Below, one piece after another: positions 53,320 through 62,077 of a stretch of DNA of 64,000 bases. The stretch is from an uncultured Acidobacteriia bacterium. GTDB lineage: Bacteria; Acidobacteriota; Terriglobia; Bryobacterales; Bryobacteraceae. The notes beneath the pieces are model-generated. The model had not been told where the DNA came from and did not search any database. It saw only the letters and a list, made by a program, of their open reading frames with translations. The stretch is from contig CAIQWJ010000069.1 of assembly GCA_903875575.1 (NCBI GenBank), forward strand, positions 1 through 64,000, read 5' to 3'. The translations under genes were made by a program, and so were the position numbers. Position 1 is the first letter of the stretch. Each line of letters opens with the position of its first letter.

Positions 53320-54214
53320 ATGAAACGGCGGCTGATTACTGTCATGCTCTTCGCGCTTACGGCTTCGTTGGCATGCAGTACCGTCCTGTACAAGATTGTT
53401 TCGGCGCGTTCGCAGCGGCCGGTCCATGCGGCTGCAACGCGGATCCTTGTGGCCGCGCGGGATCTGACGCCAGGGAGCCTGGTGACGGAAGCGGATCTTC
53501 GTGCGGTGGATTGGCCCGAGTCGGCATCCGGGCAGTGGATGAAGACGCCGGGCGAGATCGTGGGCCGGGGTCTTCTGGAGCCTGTCCACAAAGACGAACC
53601 GTTTTCTGAAAGCCGTTTGGCGGCCCGTGGCGCAGGTTCCGGGCTTGCCGCAAAGATACCCTCGGGATTTCGGGCAGTAGCTGTTCATGTGGATGAATTG
53701 ACAGGGCTTTCCCGGTTCATATATCCGGGGTCGCATGTGGACGTGATGTCTAACGTCGCGCCGGGCGGTCCGGCCGTTGCCGGCGCAAGAACCATATTGC
53801 AGAATATTGAAGTGCTTTCCACCGGGGACCCGGATGGCAAGGACAAATTCGCCTCGCCGTCTTCAGTGACTTTGCTGGCAACACCGCAGCAGGCTGAGAT
53901 ACTCAGCGTGGCAATGGCACAGGGCCGAATTGATCTGGAACTCCCGGAATCCTCTGGATACGGGAAACTACCTGTCGGCGTTGATTCCGCAGCTTCCGAC
54001 TCCCGATTCCACAGCGGCCATAGTGAAGAAGGCATTGCTGCGTGCCGATACCGGAATTGCGCGGCCTAAGGCACCGCAGCGGGCGGCCGTCCCAGGTAAT
54101 GAGAAACCTGTAGCGGGCGCTGCAACTCCGGTTCCCGCCACCGTAGAAGTTATTCACGGATCCAAGCGCGAAGTCAGTGTTGTGGGGCCGACCGAGCCGG
54201 AGACTGCCCGATGA
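53320..54214 (+). CDS. cpaB: CpaB/RcpC Flp pilus assembly protein, with 1-nt frameshift
   Basis: The uncorrected frame gives 249 aa to 54069: an N-terminal membrane segment, SAF-like domain (ILVAARDLTPGSLVTEADLRAVDWP) and the RcpC domain (GFRAVAVHVDELTGLSRFIYPGSHVDVM, NIEVLSTG). Near 53943-53945 a CCC run breaks the frame. Dropping one C restores LELRNPLDTGNYLSA, which matches the family (RNPLD), and continues to a stop at 54214 that overlaps the cpaC ATG as ATGA. The corrected protein would be 297 aa. This coupling strongly suggests the real gene ends at 54214, so the single extra C is either a sequencing error or a fresh mutation. Confidence 0.87.
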
Positions 54215-55659
54215 ACTGCTCGAAAGGTCCTCCCTGCGTGCTGCTCGCATTTGTACTGCTTGTGGCAGCCCACGATACGCGACTTTCCGCGGCGTCCGGC
54301 AACGAACAGATCCACATCACCGAAGGCAAATCGTTTGTTCTCGAGACCACTTCCGATATCACCAGAATTGCGGTCGCCACCGAGGGCACGGTGGAGGCCG
54401 TGGCTGTTACCAGGCGCGAGGTGCTGCTGAATGGCAAGGCACCTGGCGAAACCTCGGTGCGCATCTGGCTGAGTAATGGAGGTGGTCGCTTGTCCTATGA
54501 GGTCACTGTCGAGCCCTCAATGACGCGGCTCGAAGCACTGCGGCATCGGTTGCATCAGGAAGTGGGCGATTCCGTGGATGCGGAATTGGACGGCAAGACC
54601 GTATTTTTGCGCGGCATGGTGAAAACGCAGGATGAAGGCGAAAAGGCCTATTCCATCGTGTCCGCCTGGGGTAAGCCGGTGAATCTGCTGACGATCGCGA
54701 CTCCCGCGGCGCAGCCTCAGATTCTGCTGAAAGTGAAATTTGCCGATGTCGACCGAACGGCCGGTTCTCAGTTGGGGATGAATATCCAGAACCTGGGTAA
54801 CGGGATGGTGGGATCGCTCTCCACCCAGCAATTCAGCCCCCCGAATATGGGCGCGATTGGCGGCACTGGCCCGAACACCTTCACCTTGTCGAGCCTGCTC
54901 AATCTATTTCTTTTCGATCCAAAGCTGAATCTTGGAGCCACCATCGAGGCGCTGGCGGCAAGAAATCTGGTTCAGATTCTCGCCGAACCGAATGTACTGG
55001 CAACGAATGGCAAGGCCGCGAGCTTTCTTGCAGGCGGAGAATTCCCATACCCGGTCGTGCAGGGTTCCACCGGCGGTACGAGCAACGTGACCATCCAGTT
55101 TCGTGAATTCGGTGTTCGTCTGACCTTTACGCCGACCGTTACGCCGCGGGGGACGATCCGGCTGGAAGTGGCGCCGGAAGTCAGTTCCCTCGACTATGCG
55201 AACGGTCTGTCTTACAACGGGTTCAATATTCCCGGGCTCGACGTGCGCAAGGTGAAGACCGAGATCGAGTTGCAGAGCAACCAAAGTTTTGCCATTGCCG
55301 GGTTGCTGGACAATCGGGTGACGGAGAACCTGAGCAAGATACCGGGCATTGGCGATATCCCATTGCTTGGGAAACTCTTCCGCTCGCGGTCCGTCAACAA
55401 GACGAATTCCGAACTCATGGTGGTGGTAACGCCGGAACTCGTTCAGCCGATGGCCTCGGACGCACGGGCCATGGAGATGCCGAGGCCATTTATTCCGGGA
55501 GCGCCGACGACGCTGCCGACGAGCAATTCGGAGGACCCCAGGCCCCTGCCTGTTGTGACGCAGTTGCCGTTTGAGCCGACAACCCCGAAGACAGAGATTG
55601 CGCCGGGAGCGCCTGGAGCCGCGATTCCTGCGGGCGATTCTTTCAGGGTACCCAAATGA
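54211..55659 (+). CDS. cpaC: Tad secretin CpaC/RcpA
   Basis: The 482-aa outer-membrane secretin has a signal peptide, the CpaC N-domain (ITEGKSFVLETTSDITRIAV, AVTRREVLLNGKAPGETSVRIW), a BON-like region and the secretin core: ILAEPNVLATNGKAASFLAGGEFPYPV, VRLTFTPTVTPRGTIRLEVAPEVS, SNQSFAIAGLLDNRV and IPGIGDIPLLGKLFRS. It forms the ring through which the Flp pilus leaves the cell. ATG overlaps cpaB by 4 bp. The C-terminal tail after residue 420 is Pro/Thr-rich and probably disordered. Confidence 0.96.
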   Translation: MNCSKGPPCVLLAFVLLVAAHDTRLSAASGNEQIHITEGKSFVLETTSDITRIAVATEGTVEAVAVTRREVLLNGKAPGETSVRIWLSNGGGRLSYEVTVEPSMTRLEALRHRLHQEVGDSVDAELDGKTVFLRGMVKTQDEGEKAYSIVSAWGKPVNLLTIATPAAQPQILLKVKFADVDRTAGSQLGMNIQNLGNGMVGSLSTQQFSPPNMGAIGGTGPNTFTLSSLLNLFLFDPKLNLGATIEALAARNLVQILAEPNVLATNGKAASFLAGGEFPYPVVQGSTGGTSNVTIQFREFGVRLTFTPTVTPRGTIRLEVAPEVSSLDYANGLSYNGFNIPGLDVRKVKTEIELQSNQSFAIAGLLDNRVTENLSKIPGIGDIPLLGKLFRSRSVNKTNSELMVVVTPELVQPMASDARAMEMPRPFIPGAPTTLPTSNSEDPRPLPVVTQLPFEPTTPKTEIAPGAPGAAIPAGDSFRVPK

Positions 55660-56876
55660 GCCTGGTGTTGGAGACGATTCCGGAAGCGGAAGCCCGGGCG
55701 ACGATCAGCGTGGCCGTTGCAATCGCGGATCCCGAACTGCGGAGTCGCGTGGTCGCGACACTGGGAAACTCGCCCGCGTCCCTGACCTGCGAAAACTGTC
55801 AGACGGGCACGCTCGAAGAATTGCTCACGGGTCTGGAGCGTTTGCGTCCGGAGATTCTTCTGCTGGGTCTCTCCGGCCTGCCAGACGATGCAGCGGTTGT
55901 GCTTTCCGGCATCGAGAACCTCAAACCAGCCCCTCGCGTCATAGCGGTGAATGAAACCGCAGAGCCGGAACTCATACTCCGGGCTATGCGCGCGGGTGCT
56001 GTGGAATTTGTCTACCCACCGTTTGAAACCCACCTGAATGATGCTCTTTGCCGGGTCGTTGCCGAGCAAAACCGACTGGCTCAGCCCGAGAGCGAAACAG
56101 GAGCTGCTATCGGTTTCGTGTCGGCGAAAGGTGGTTGCGGTGCCACGACGATCGCCTGCCACGCTTCGAGCTACTTAAACAGAGAAAAAAAGGCCGTTCT
56201 CCTCGCTGACCTCGACACCTCGTCCGGCATGGCCGGGCAGTTAATGAGATGCTCCGCCGGCTACAGCATGGAAGATGCCGTGCAGCATATGCACAGAATG
56301 GACCTCAAGCTGTGGAAGGCGCTGGTCTCGAATTCTCCTTCGGGCGTGGATGTGATGCCGTCCGCCGCCGATTCGCCGAACCGGGATTCCGTGTCGTCCG
56401 GCTTTCATCGCCTGATGCGGTTTTGGCGCACGCAGTACGAATTTACGATTGTGGATCTTGGTCATGGGCTTTCGGCCTCCCTGCTGGGCGCGCTGGAATC
56501 GTTGGACGGAGTGGTGCTCGTTTCCACCAACGAGGTGCCTGCTTTGCGGCAGGCGCGGCAGATCATTCAGTCTCTGGTGCGGCGGAATTTCCCGGTGGAC
56601 TATCTGAAGCTGGTAGTAAATCGCATGCCCAGGCGGGCCGAAATTCAGTCGGCGGAACTCGAAAAAGTGATGGGGCATCCGATCTACGCCGTTCTGCCGA
56701 ACGACTATCGAACGCTGAACGAAGCGTATTCGAAATCCCGACTCGCCGGTTTCGATACCGTCTTCGGCGCTGCCCTGTCGGAATTTGCGGCAAGAATGGC
56801 TGGCCTTGAACCTCCGGCGAAGAAAGCGCGCGGGAGTTTCTGGTTTGGCAAAGAAAGCCCAGGAAAAGACGGTTAA
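55656..56876 (+). CDS. cpaE: TadZ/CpaE pilus localisation ATPase
   Basis: The 406-aa protein has an N-terminal receiver-like domain (about 14-135, with VAVAIADPELRSRVVATLG and EILLLGLSGLP, lacking a normal phospho-Asp) and a MinD/ParA-like ATPase domain with deviant Walker A SAKGGCGATT (156-165, K158 at the signature position), DLDTSSGMAG and VDLGHGLS. TadZ marks the pole where the Tad machine is built. It overlaps cpaC by ATGA and precedes cpaF by 2 bp. Confidence 0.93.
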   Translation: MSLVLETIPEAEARATISVAVAIADPELRSRVVATLGNSPASLTCENCQTGTLEELLTGLERLRPEILLLGLSGLPDDAAVVLSGIENLKPAPRVIAVNETAEPELILRAMRAGAVEFVYPPFETHLNDALCRVVAEQNRLAQPESETGAAIGFVSAKGGCGATTIACHASSYLNREKKAVLLADLDTSSGMAGQLMRCSAGYSMEDAVQHMHRMDLKLWKALVSNSPSGVDVMPSAADSPNRDSVSSGFHRLMRFWRTQYEFTIVDLGHGLSASLLGALESLDGVVLVSTNEVPALRQARQIIQSLVRRNFPVDYLKLVVNRMPRRAEIQSAELEKVMGHPIYAVLPNDYRTLNEAYSKSRLAGFDTVFGAALSEFAARMAGLEPPAKKARGSFWFGKESPGKDG

Positions 56877-56878
56877 AT

Positions 56879-58267
56879 ATGGCGACGCTTCAGTACTCTC
56901 CTCCGCAAATGGCATTCCCGCCCGGTGGCGGCTCCGGCCAGCGCTCCACAGAGAATGGCTGGCTTAACCGGTTGATGCATCCTGCCGCCAACGGCGCTGC
57001 CTTTCAGGACCTGAAGTTCTCGTTGCACCGAAAACTGCTTGGTCGCGTTCATCTGGAAGCTGTTCTCGCGCTGCCGGACGATCGGGTTCGCGCAGAGATT
57101 CGTCTGGCCCTCGCACGTTTGCTCGATGAGGAACAGGCTCCGCTCAACGGGATCGAGCAGCAGCGAATCCTCGACGAAGTACTCGACGAAGTTTTTGGCC
57201 TCGGTCCTCTGGAACCTTTGCTTCAGGATCCAACCATATCCGATATCCTGGTGACCACGCCAAAGCTGGTGTACGTGGAGCGGCACGGCCAGTTACATCG
57301 GACGCCCGTGGAGTTTAAGGATTCCGCTCACCTGATCCGGATCATCGAAAAGATCGTGAGCCGGGTCGGACGCCGCATCGACGAATCTTCCCCCATGGTG
57401 GATGCACGACTGCCGGACGGTTCGCGCGTGAATGCCGTAATTCCTCCGGTGGCAGTGGACGGCCCCATGTTGTCGATCCGCCGTTTTGGCAGGGTCCCGC
57501 TGCAATGCGCCGATCTGGTCCGCAGCCTGACCTGGACCGAGGAGATGGGCGAACTGCTGCGGGCCTGTGTGATCGCGCGCATGAATATCGTCGTATCCGG
57601 GGGTACGGGGTCGGGAAAAACCACCATCCTGAACGTGCTTTCGTCCTTCATTCCCGAGAACGAACGGATTGTCACCATTGAGGATGCGGCCGAACTGCGG
57701 CTACAGCAGACGCACACGGCCCGCCTCGAAACCCGCCCCGCCAACATCGAGGGACATGGTGCCATCCATATCCGGCAACTCGTGATCAACGCACTCCGTA
57801 TGAGGCCCGACCGCATCATCGTCGGCGAAGTACGCGGCGAAGAGGCGCTAGACATGCTGCAGGCGATGAATACCGGTCACGATGGCTCGCTCACCACGAT
57901 TCACTCCAACAATCCGCGCGACGGGCTGTCGCGCCTCGAAGTGATGATGGGCATGGCGAACGCCAGCCTGAGCGAACACTCGATCCGGCAGCAGATCACG
58001 TCCGCCGTGGATCTGTTCGTCCACGTGGCGCGTTTCAGCGACGGTACCCGACGCGTCACGCATATCACCGAATGCCTGGGCGTCCAGGCCGATGCCATCG
58101 AGACCCAGGACATTTTTCTGTTCGAGCGAAAGGGTATCCTTGCGAGCGGGCAGGTGACGGGGCAGTTCCGGGCAACCGGAATCCGCCCAAAGTTCCATGA
58201 AACGCTGAGAACCGCGGGCTTCGCTCTGCCGGATTCGCTTTATCGGACCGTGGTCAATATCGGATAA
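56879..58267 (+). CDS. cpaF: Tad pilus assembly ATPase CpaF/TadA
   Basis: The 462-aa protein is a type II/IV secretion VirB11-family ATPase. It has the CpaF lead region (LDEVLDEVFGLGPLEPLLQDP, ISDILVTTPKLVYVERHG), Walker A SGGTGSGKTT (240-249, K247), Asp box (TIEDAAELRLQQ), Walker B-like (RPDRIIVGEVRGEEALDML) and the His box (GHDGSLTTIHSN). It powers both Flp extension and retraction in the Tad system. Length is normal. Confidence 0.97.
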   Translation: MATLQYSPPQMAFPPGGGSGQRSTENGWLNRLMHPAANGAAFQDLKFSLHRKLLGRVHLEAVLALPDDRVRAEIRLALARLLDEEQAPLNGIEQQRILDEVLDEVFGLGPLEPLLQDPTISDILVTTPKLVYVERHGQLHRTPVEFKDSAHLIRIIEKIVSRVGRRIDESSPMVDARLPDGSRVNAVIPPVAVDGPMLSIRRFGRVPLQCADLVRSLTWTEEMGELLRACVIARMNIVVSGGTGSGKTTILNVLSSFIPENERIVTIEDAAELRLQQTHTARLETRPANIEGHGAIHIRQLVINALRMRPDRIIVGEVRGEEALDMLQAMNTGHDGSLTTIHSNNPRDGLSRLEVMMGMANASLSEHSIRQQITSAVDLFVHVARFSDGTRRVTHITECLGVQADAIETQDIFLFERKGILASGQVTGQFRATGIRPKFHETLRTAGFALPDSLYRTVVNIG

Positions 58268-58279
58268 CGGAACGCGCCT

Positions 58280-59218
58280 ATGTTGCTCTGGCTTGTCGCA
58301 TTTACGCTCTTCCTTTCGATCTTCGGGTCCGCCGCGCTGCTGTGGTGGCGTCTTTCCCAGGAGAAGCGGATCGAAGAGCTCGCCAAAGAAATCGCTCCGG
58401 ATACCGGGCAAATCGGCACGCCGCCTGTGGTGCTGGTGGAGCCGCGTGTGGCGAAGAGTTCCGTCGCTCAATGGTTCTCTTCGGCCGTTCCCTCTAATGG
58501 CGAAAAGCAGGGCTGGAGTCAGGGAGGATTGTTCCTCCTCACCGCTGGCATGGCCGCGGCCGGAATCATGCTGGGCATTCGTCTCATGGCTGTGATTGGG
58601 ATTTCCGGGCCGTTTCTGGCGGGTGGAATTTTCGCCGTTGTCCCTTGGCTCCTGCGCTCCAAGCGGATCAAGAAGCGGCTCGCTTTGTTTGAACTCCAGT
58701 TTCCGGACGCGCTCGATTTTCTGTCGCGGTCCATGCGCGCCGGCAACGCCTTTTCCGTCAGCGTGGAACTCCTTGCGTCGGAGACCGTGGAGCCGTTGAA
58801 ATCCGAGATCGTCCGGGTGACGCATGAAATGGCACTCGGAGCCTCCATCGAAGATTCGCTCAATGGTTTCGCGCTGCGCGTTCCACTCGTGGAAATCCGC
58901 TTCTTTGTTTCAGCCGTGCTGCTGCAGCGCGAGACTGGTGGCAACCTGAGCGAGATCCTGGGCAGGCTGGCGATCTCCGTTCGGGAACGTTTGCGGCTCC
59001 GCGGACAGGTAAGCGCGGCAAGCGGCCAGGGAAGACTGACGGCGATTGTACTCACCGTTCTGCCCATCGCCACCCTGCTCATGCTCAATCTGCTTTCCCC
59101 GGACTACATCGGCAGCCTCACAAAGGACCCTATCGGCCGGAACCTGCTCGCCGGAGCCGCCTTCTCGCAATTGCTCGGCTATGTCTGTATGAAGAAGATC
59201 GTCGATATTGAGGTTTAA
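58280..59218 (+). CDS. tadB: Tad inner-membrane platform protein TadB
   Basis: The 312-aa membrane protein shows an N-terminal membrane segment, a central GspF-like domain (FELQFPDALDFLSRSMRAGNA, EMALGASIEDSLNGFALRVP, SAVLLQRETGGNLSEIL) and C-terminal membrane segments (LTAIVLTVLPIATLLMLNLL). TadB and TadC form the platform that CpaF turns. The gene spacing (12 bp after cpaF, 3 bp before tadC) indicates one transcript. Confidence 0.94.
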   Translation: MLLWLVAFTLFLSIFGSAALLWWRLSQEKRIEELAKEIAPDTGQIGTPPVVLVEPRVAKSSVAQWFSSAVPSNGEKQGWSQGGLFLLTAGMAAAGIMLGIRLMAVIGISGPFLAGGIFAVVPWLLRSKRIKKRLALFELQFPDALDFLSRSMRAGNAFSVSVELLASETVEPLKSEIVRVTHEMALGASIEDSLNGFALRVPLVEIRFFVSAVLLQRETGGNLSEILGRLAISVRERLRLRGQVSAASGQGRLTAIVLTVLPIATLLMLNLLSPDYIGSLTKDPIGRNLLAGAAFSQLLGYVCMKKIVDIEV

Positions 59219-59221
59219 TCC

Positions 59222-60154
59222 ATGACATTTCTGTTACCTGCCCTTCTTTTCGTGTTCGTGGCCGGCCTGATCATGGTCTTCGGCTACCGGCGGTACGTCG
59301 TCGCGGGGCGAACGTACGAGAGCCTGGATGCTTCGCCGGAACAAGGACGCACCGGCTCTGAACCGGATAGCCGCGATGGCTCTGGCGTCGTCAGGCTTGC
59401 CCGGTTCGTCTCGGGAAAAATTCCGGTGCCGGCCCAGACGGCCGACGAATTGCGTCTGAAACTACTGACCGCAGGTTATCGGGACCCGAGTGCTGTCGCC
59501 GTGCTTTACGGCTTGAAAGTGATCAGCATGGCGACCGTCACGTCTATCCTTGTCGCGATCGAGTGGAACTCGGATGGGGCGCCCGCAATGAGAGGGATGG
59601 GTGTCCTTGTCGGCGTCGTGGCGGGTTTCCGACTGCCTGATTACGTTCTGGCTCGCAGGATCACGCTCCGACGCAAGCAATTGCGCAGGTCACTGCCTGA
59701 TGCTCTGGATCTGATCATTGTCTGCACCGAAGCGGGCCTCACCATCGAGCGCTCCATTCGTGTGGTCTCCTCCCAACTGTTCGCGCTCCATCGCGAGCTT
59801 TGTGAAGAACTGAATCTCTTGACGGCGGAGGTTGGCGCGGGACTACGGCGCAAGGAAGCACTGGAAAACCTTGCCATCCGGACTCAGGAGCCGGAGGTGA
59901 AGAAGCTGGTCGGCGTCCTGACCCAGGCGGACCGGTTCGGAACCAGCGTGGGCGAGGCCCTCCGCGCGCATGCCGATCATATGCGCACGCGGCGGCGTCA
60001 GCTTGCTGAAGAAAAAGCTTCGAAGGTCAGCGTGAAAATGATCTTCCCGATCTTCTTCTTCATCATGCCCTGCATGATGCTGGTGACGGTTGGTCCCGCG
60101 GCGCTGATCATCATGAAACAACTTATACCGGCCCTGGGGACCCGGCACCAGTGA
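59222..60154 (+). CDS. tadC: Tad inner-membrane platform protein TadC
   Basis: The 310-aa paralogue of TadB has a GspF domain (RRSLPDALDLIIVCTEAGLT, ELNLLTAEVGAGLRRKEALE, VLTQADRFGTSVGEALRAHAD, RRRQLAEEKASKVSVKMIFP) with membrane segments at both ends. The C-terminal IFFFIMPCMMLVTVGPA is typical. It completes the platform pair. Confidence 0.94.
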   Translation: MTFLLPALLFVFVAGLIMVFGYRRYVVAGRTYESLDASPEQGRTGSEPDSRDGSGVVRLARFVSGKIPVPAQTADELRLKLLTAGYRDPSAVAVLYGLKVISMATVTSILVAIEWNSDGAPAMRGMGVLVGVVAGFRLPDYVLARRITLRRKQLRRSLPDALDLIIVCTEAGLTIERSIRVVSSQLFALHRELCEELNLLTAEVGAGLRRKEALENLAIRTQEPEVKKLVGVLTQADRFGTSVGEALRAHADHMRTRRRQLAEEKASKVSVKMIFPIFFFIMPCMMLVTVGPAALIIMKQLIPALGTRHQ

Positions 60155-60185
60155 TCCCACCACAGCTAACCCGGAGTCTCCCTTC

Positions 60186-60719
60186 ATGATTCACTACTCT
60201 CCCAATCACATTGCCGTTGCCGCACTTGTATTAGCCGCAGCGGTGACCGACTACCGGTCGCGACGCATCCCAAACTGGCTCACACTTTCCGGTTTCTGCG
60301 CCGGACTCCTGCTGCATGGGATGTCAGGGGGCCTTGCGGGCGCAGGAACTTCACTTCTGGGCGCGGCACTGGCCTTCGCCATCTATTTGGTGCTCTATGC
60401 TTTGCGCGCCATGGGGGCGGGAGACGTAAAGCTGATGGCGGCTCTCGGCGCACTCGTAGGGCCGGGCGACTGGATGGTTGTGTTTATCGCGGCGGCACTT
60501 GCCGGAGGCCTGCTGGCCTGCTGCATGATGGTCTGGAAAGGCCGCGTCTATGAGACTCTCTGGAACACCTGGTTCATCGTTAACGAACTGGTTCGGTTTC
60601 GTGCACCCTATGTCCGGCGCGTAGACCTCGATGTTAAGGCCCCGGAGGCCCTGAATATGCCGTACGGGGTGGCCATCGCAGTCGGCACGCTGGCCTGTCT
60701 TTTCACAGCCCGAATCTGA
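60186..60719 (+). CDS. cpaA: Prepilin peptidase CpaA/TadV (A24 family)
   Basis: The 177-aa membrane protease cleaves Flp and TadE/F prepilins. Both active-site Asp motifs are present: TDYRSRRIPN with D22 and RAMGAGDVKLMAALG with D80, in a six-helix layout without the methylase domain of PilD. It is the last plus-strand gene of the Tad cluster and converges with the NtrX-like gene, 11 bp away. Confidence 0.94.
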   Translation: MIHYSPNHIAVAALVLAAAVTDYRSRRIPNWLTLSGFCAGLLLHGMSGGLAGAGTSLLGAALAFAIYLVLYALRAMGAGDVKLMAALGALVGPGDWMVVFIAAALAGGLLACCMMVWKGRVYETLWNTWFIVNELVRFRAPYVRRVDLDVKAPEALNMPYGVAIAVGTLACLFTARI

Positions 60720-60730
60720 GAGGCTGGCCG

Positions 60731-62077
60731 TTACTTACCCCGCGCCAGACCCAGCGCGCGAATGCGTTTGTGCAAATTCGTCCGCTCCATCCCGAGCGCC
60801 CGTGCAGCACTCGAAACATTCCAGCCGGCGTCTTCGAGCGCTCGCAGCACGTGATCGCGCTCGGCGGATTCCCGCGCTTCCTGCACGCTCGATCTTCCAC
60901 CCGTCTCGCGCTGCAGTTTGAGTTCCAGAGGAATCGCCGCCGTAGTCAGCGTGTCGCCGGGCGAGAGAATCGCCATCCGCTCCACCGCGTTACGTAGTTC
61001 GCGCGCGTTGCCCGGCCATTTGTATTCCAGAAACGCGTCCCAGATTTCAGGATCGAACGCCCGCTTGCGAAAGCCATTACGCACGCAGAAGTCTTCCAGG
61101 AAATACTCGGCCATCGGACGAATATCCTGCGGCCGCTCGCGCAGCGCCGGCACCCGGATGGGCACCACACTCACGCGATAGTAGAGATCTTCACGAAACT
61201 TTTCCTGCGCCACCATCGCGGTCAGATCGCGGTTCGTAGCCGCCAGCACACGCACCGAAACCCGGATCGTCTGTTCGCCGCCCACACGGTGGAACTCGCC
61301 CTCCTGAAGAACACGCAACAGCTTAGCTTGCGAATTCGCGTGGAGATCGCCGATTTCATCGAGAAACAGCGTACCGTTATCGGCCAGTTCGAACTTTCCG
61401 CGGCGCATGGCAGTGGCCCCGGTGAACGACCCCTTCTCATGCCCAAAGAGCTCGCTCTCAATCAATTCGCCAGGAATCGCCGCGCAGTTCACCTTCACGA
61501 ACGGCCCGGAGGCAAAAGGACTGTTGGCGTGGATGTGCGCCGCCAGGAGTTCCTTTCCCGTCCCGGATTCACCCACCAGGAGAACCCGCGCGTCCGAACG
61601 CGCCGCCATCGTGGCCTGTTCGAGCGCCCGCTCAAACGCCGGACTGGATCCAATCATGCGCGTGCCCGGCCCCACTGCTTCCTTGAGACGCTTGTTTTCC
61701 TGTTTCAGCGTGCCCTGATCGAGCGCATTTTTCACGGCAACCAGCACGCGATCACGCCCGAGCGGCTTCTCCAGAAAGTCGAAAGCGCCGGCTCGGGTAG
61801 CTTCCACCGCGTCCGCAATCGTCGCATGGCCGGAGATCATGATGACCGGCGCGGTGATTTCAGCGGCCTGCAGTTCGCGCAGCAAATCAATACCGCTGGC
61901 ATCCGGCAGGCGGACGTCCAACATGTAGAGATCCATGCGGGCACGCTCCGGGAAGGCCCGCATTTCCGCAGCGGAATGCACCGCGTTCACCTGATAACCC
62001 TCGCGCTCCAGAATCATGCGCAGCGAGCGGCCAATATTCTCTTCGTCGTCAACGACCAGAATTCGTCGCGATGCCAT
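60731..62077 (-). CDS. Sigma-54-dependent response regulator (NtrX/AtoC-like)
   Basis: The 448-aa protein has a receiver domain with D54 (YMLDVRLP), an AAA+ sigma-54 interaction domain with Walker A GESGTGKE (169-176), a GSFTGA loop at 216-221 (an accepted variant of GAFTGA), Walker B GTLFLDE and arginine-finger region (NRDLTAMV), and a Fis-type HTH at the end (WNVSSAARALGMERTNLHKR). It activates sigma-54 promoters when phosphorylated. ATG 62077 puts the receiver at the start; the longer frame upstream reads poorly. It overlaps the kinase gene by 29 bp. Target genes are unknown. Confidence 0.93.
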   Translation of the reverse strand: MASRRILVVDDEENIGRSLRMILEREGYQVNAVHSAAEMRAFPERARMDLYMLDVRLPDASGIDLLRELQAAEITAPVIMISGHATIADAVEATRAGAFDFLEKPLGRDRVLVAVKNALDQGTLKQENKRLKEAVGPGTRMIGSSPAFERALEQATMAARSDARVLLVGESGTGKELLAAHIHANSPFASGPFVKVNCAAIPGELIESELFGHEKGSFTGATAMRRGKFELADNGTLFLDEIGDLHANSQAKLLRVLQEGEFHRVGGEQTIRVSVRVLAATNRDLTAMVAQEKFREDLYYRVSVVPIRVPALRERPQDIRPMAEYFLEDFCVRNGFRKRAFDPEIWDAFLEYKWPGNARELRNAVERMAILSPGDTLTTAAIPLELKLQRETGGRSSVQEARESAERDHVLRALEDAGWNVSSAARALGMERTNLHKRIRALGLARGK

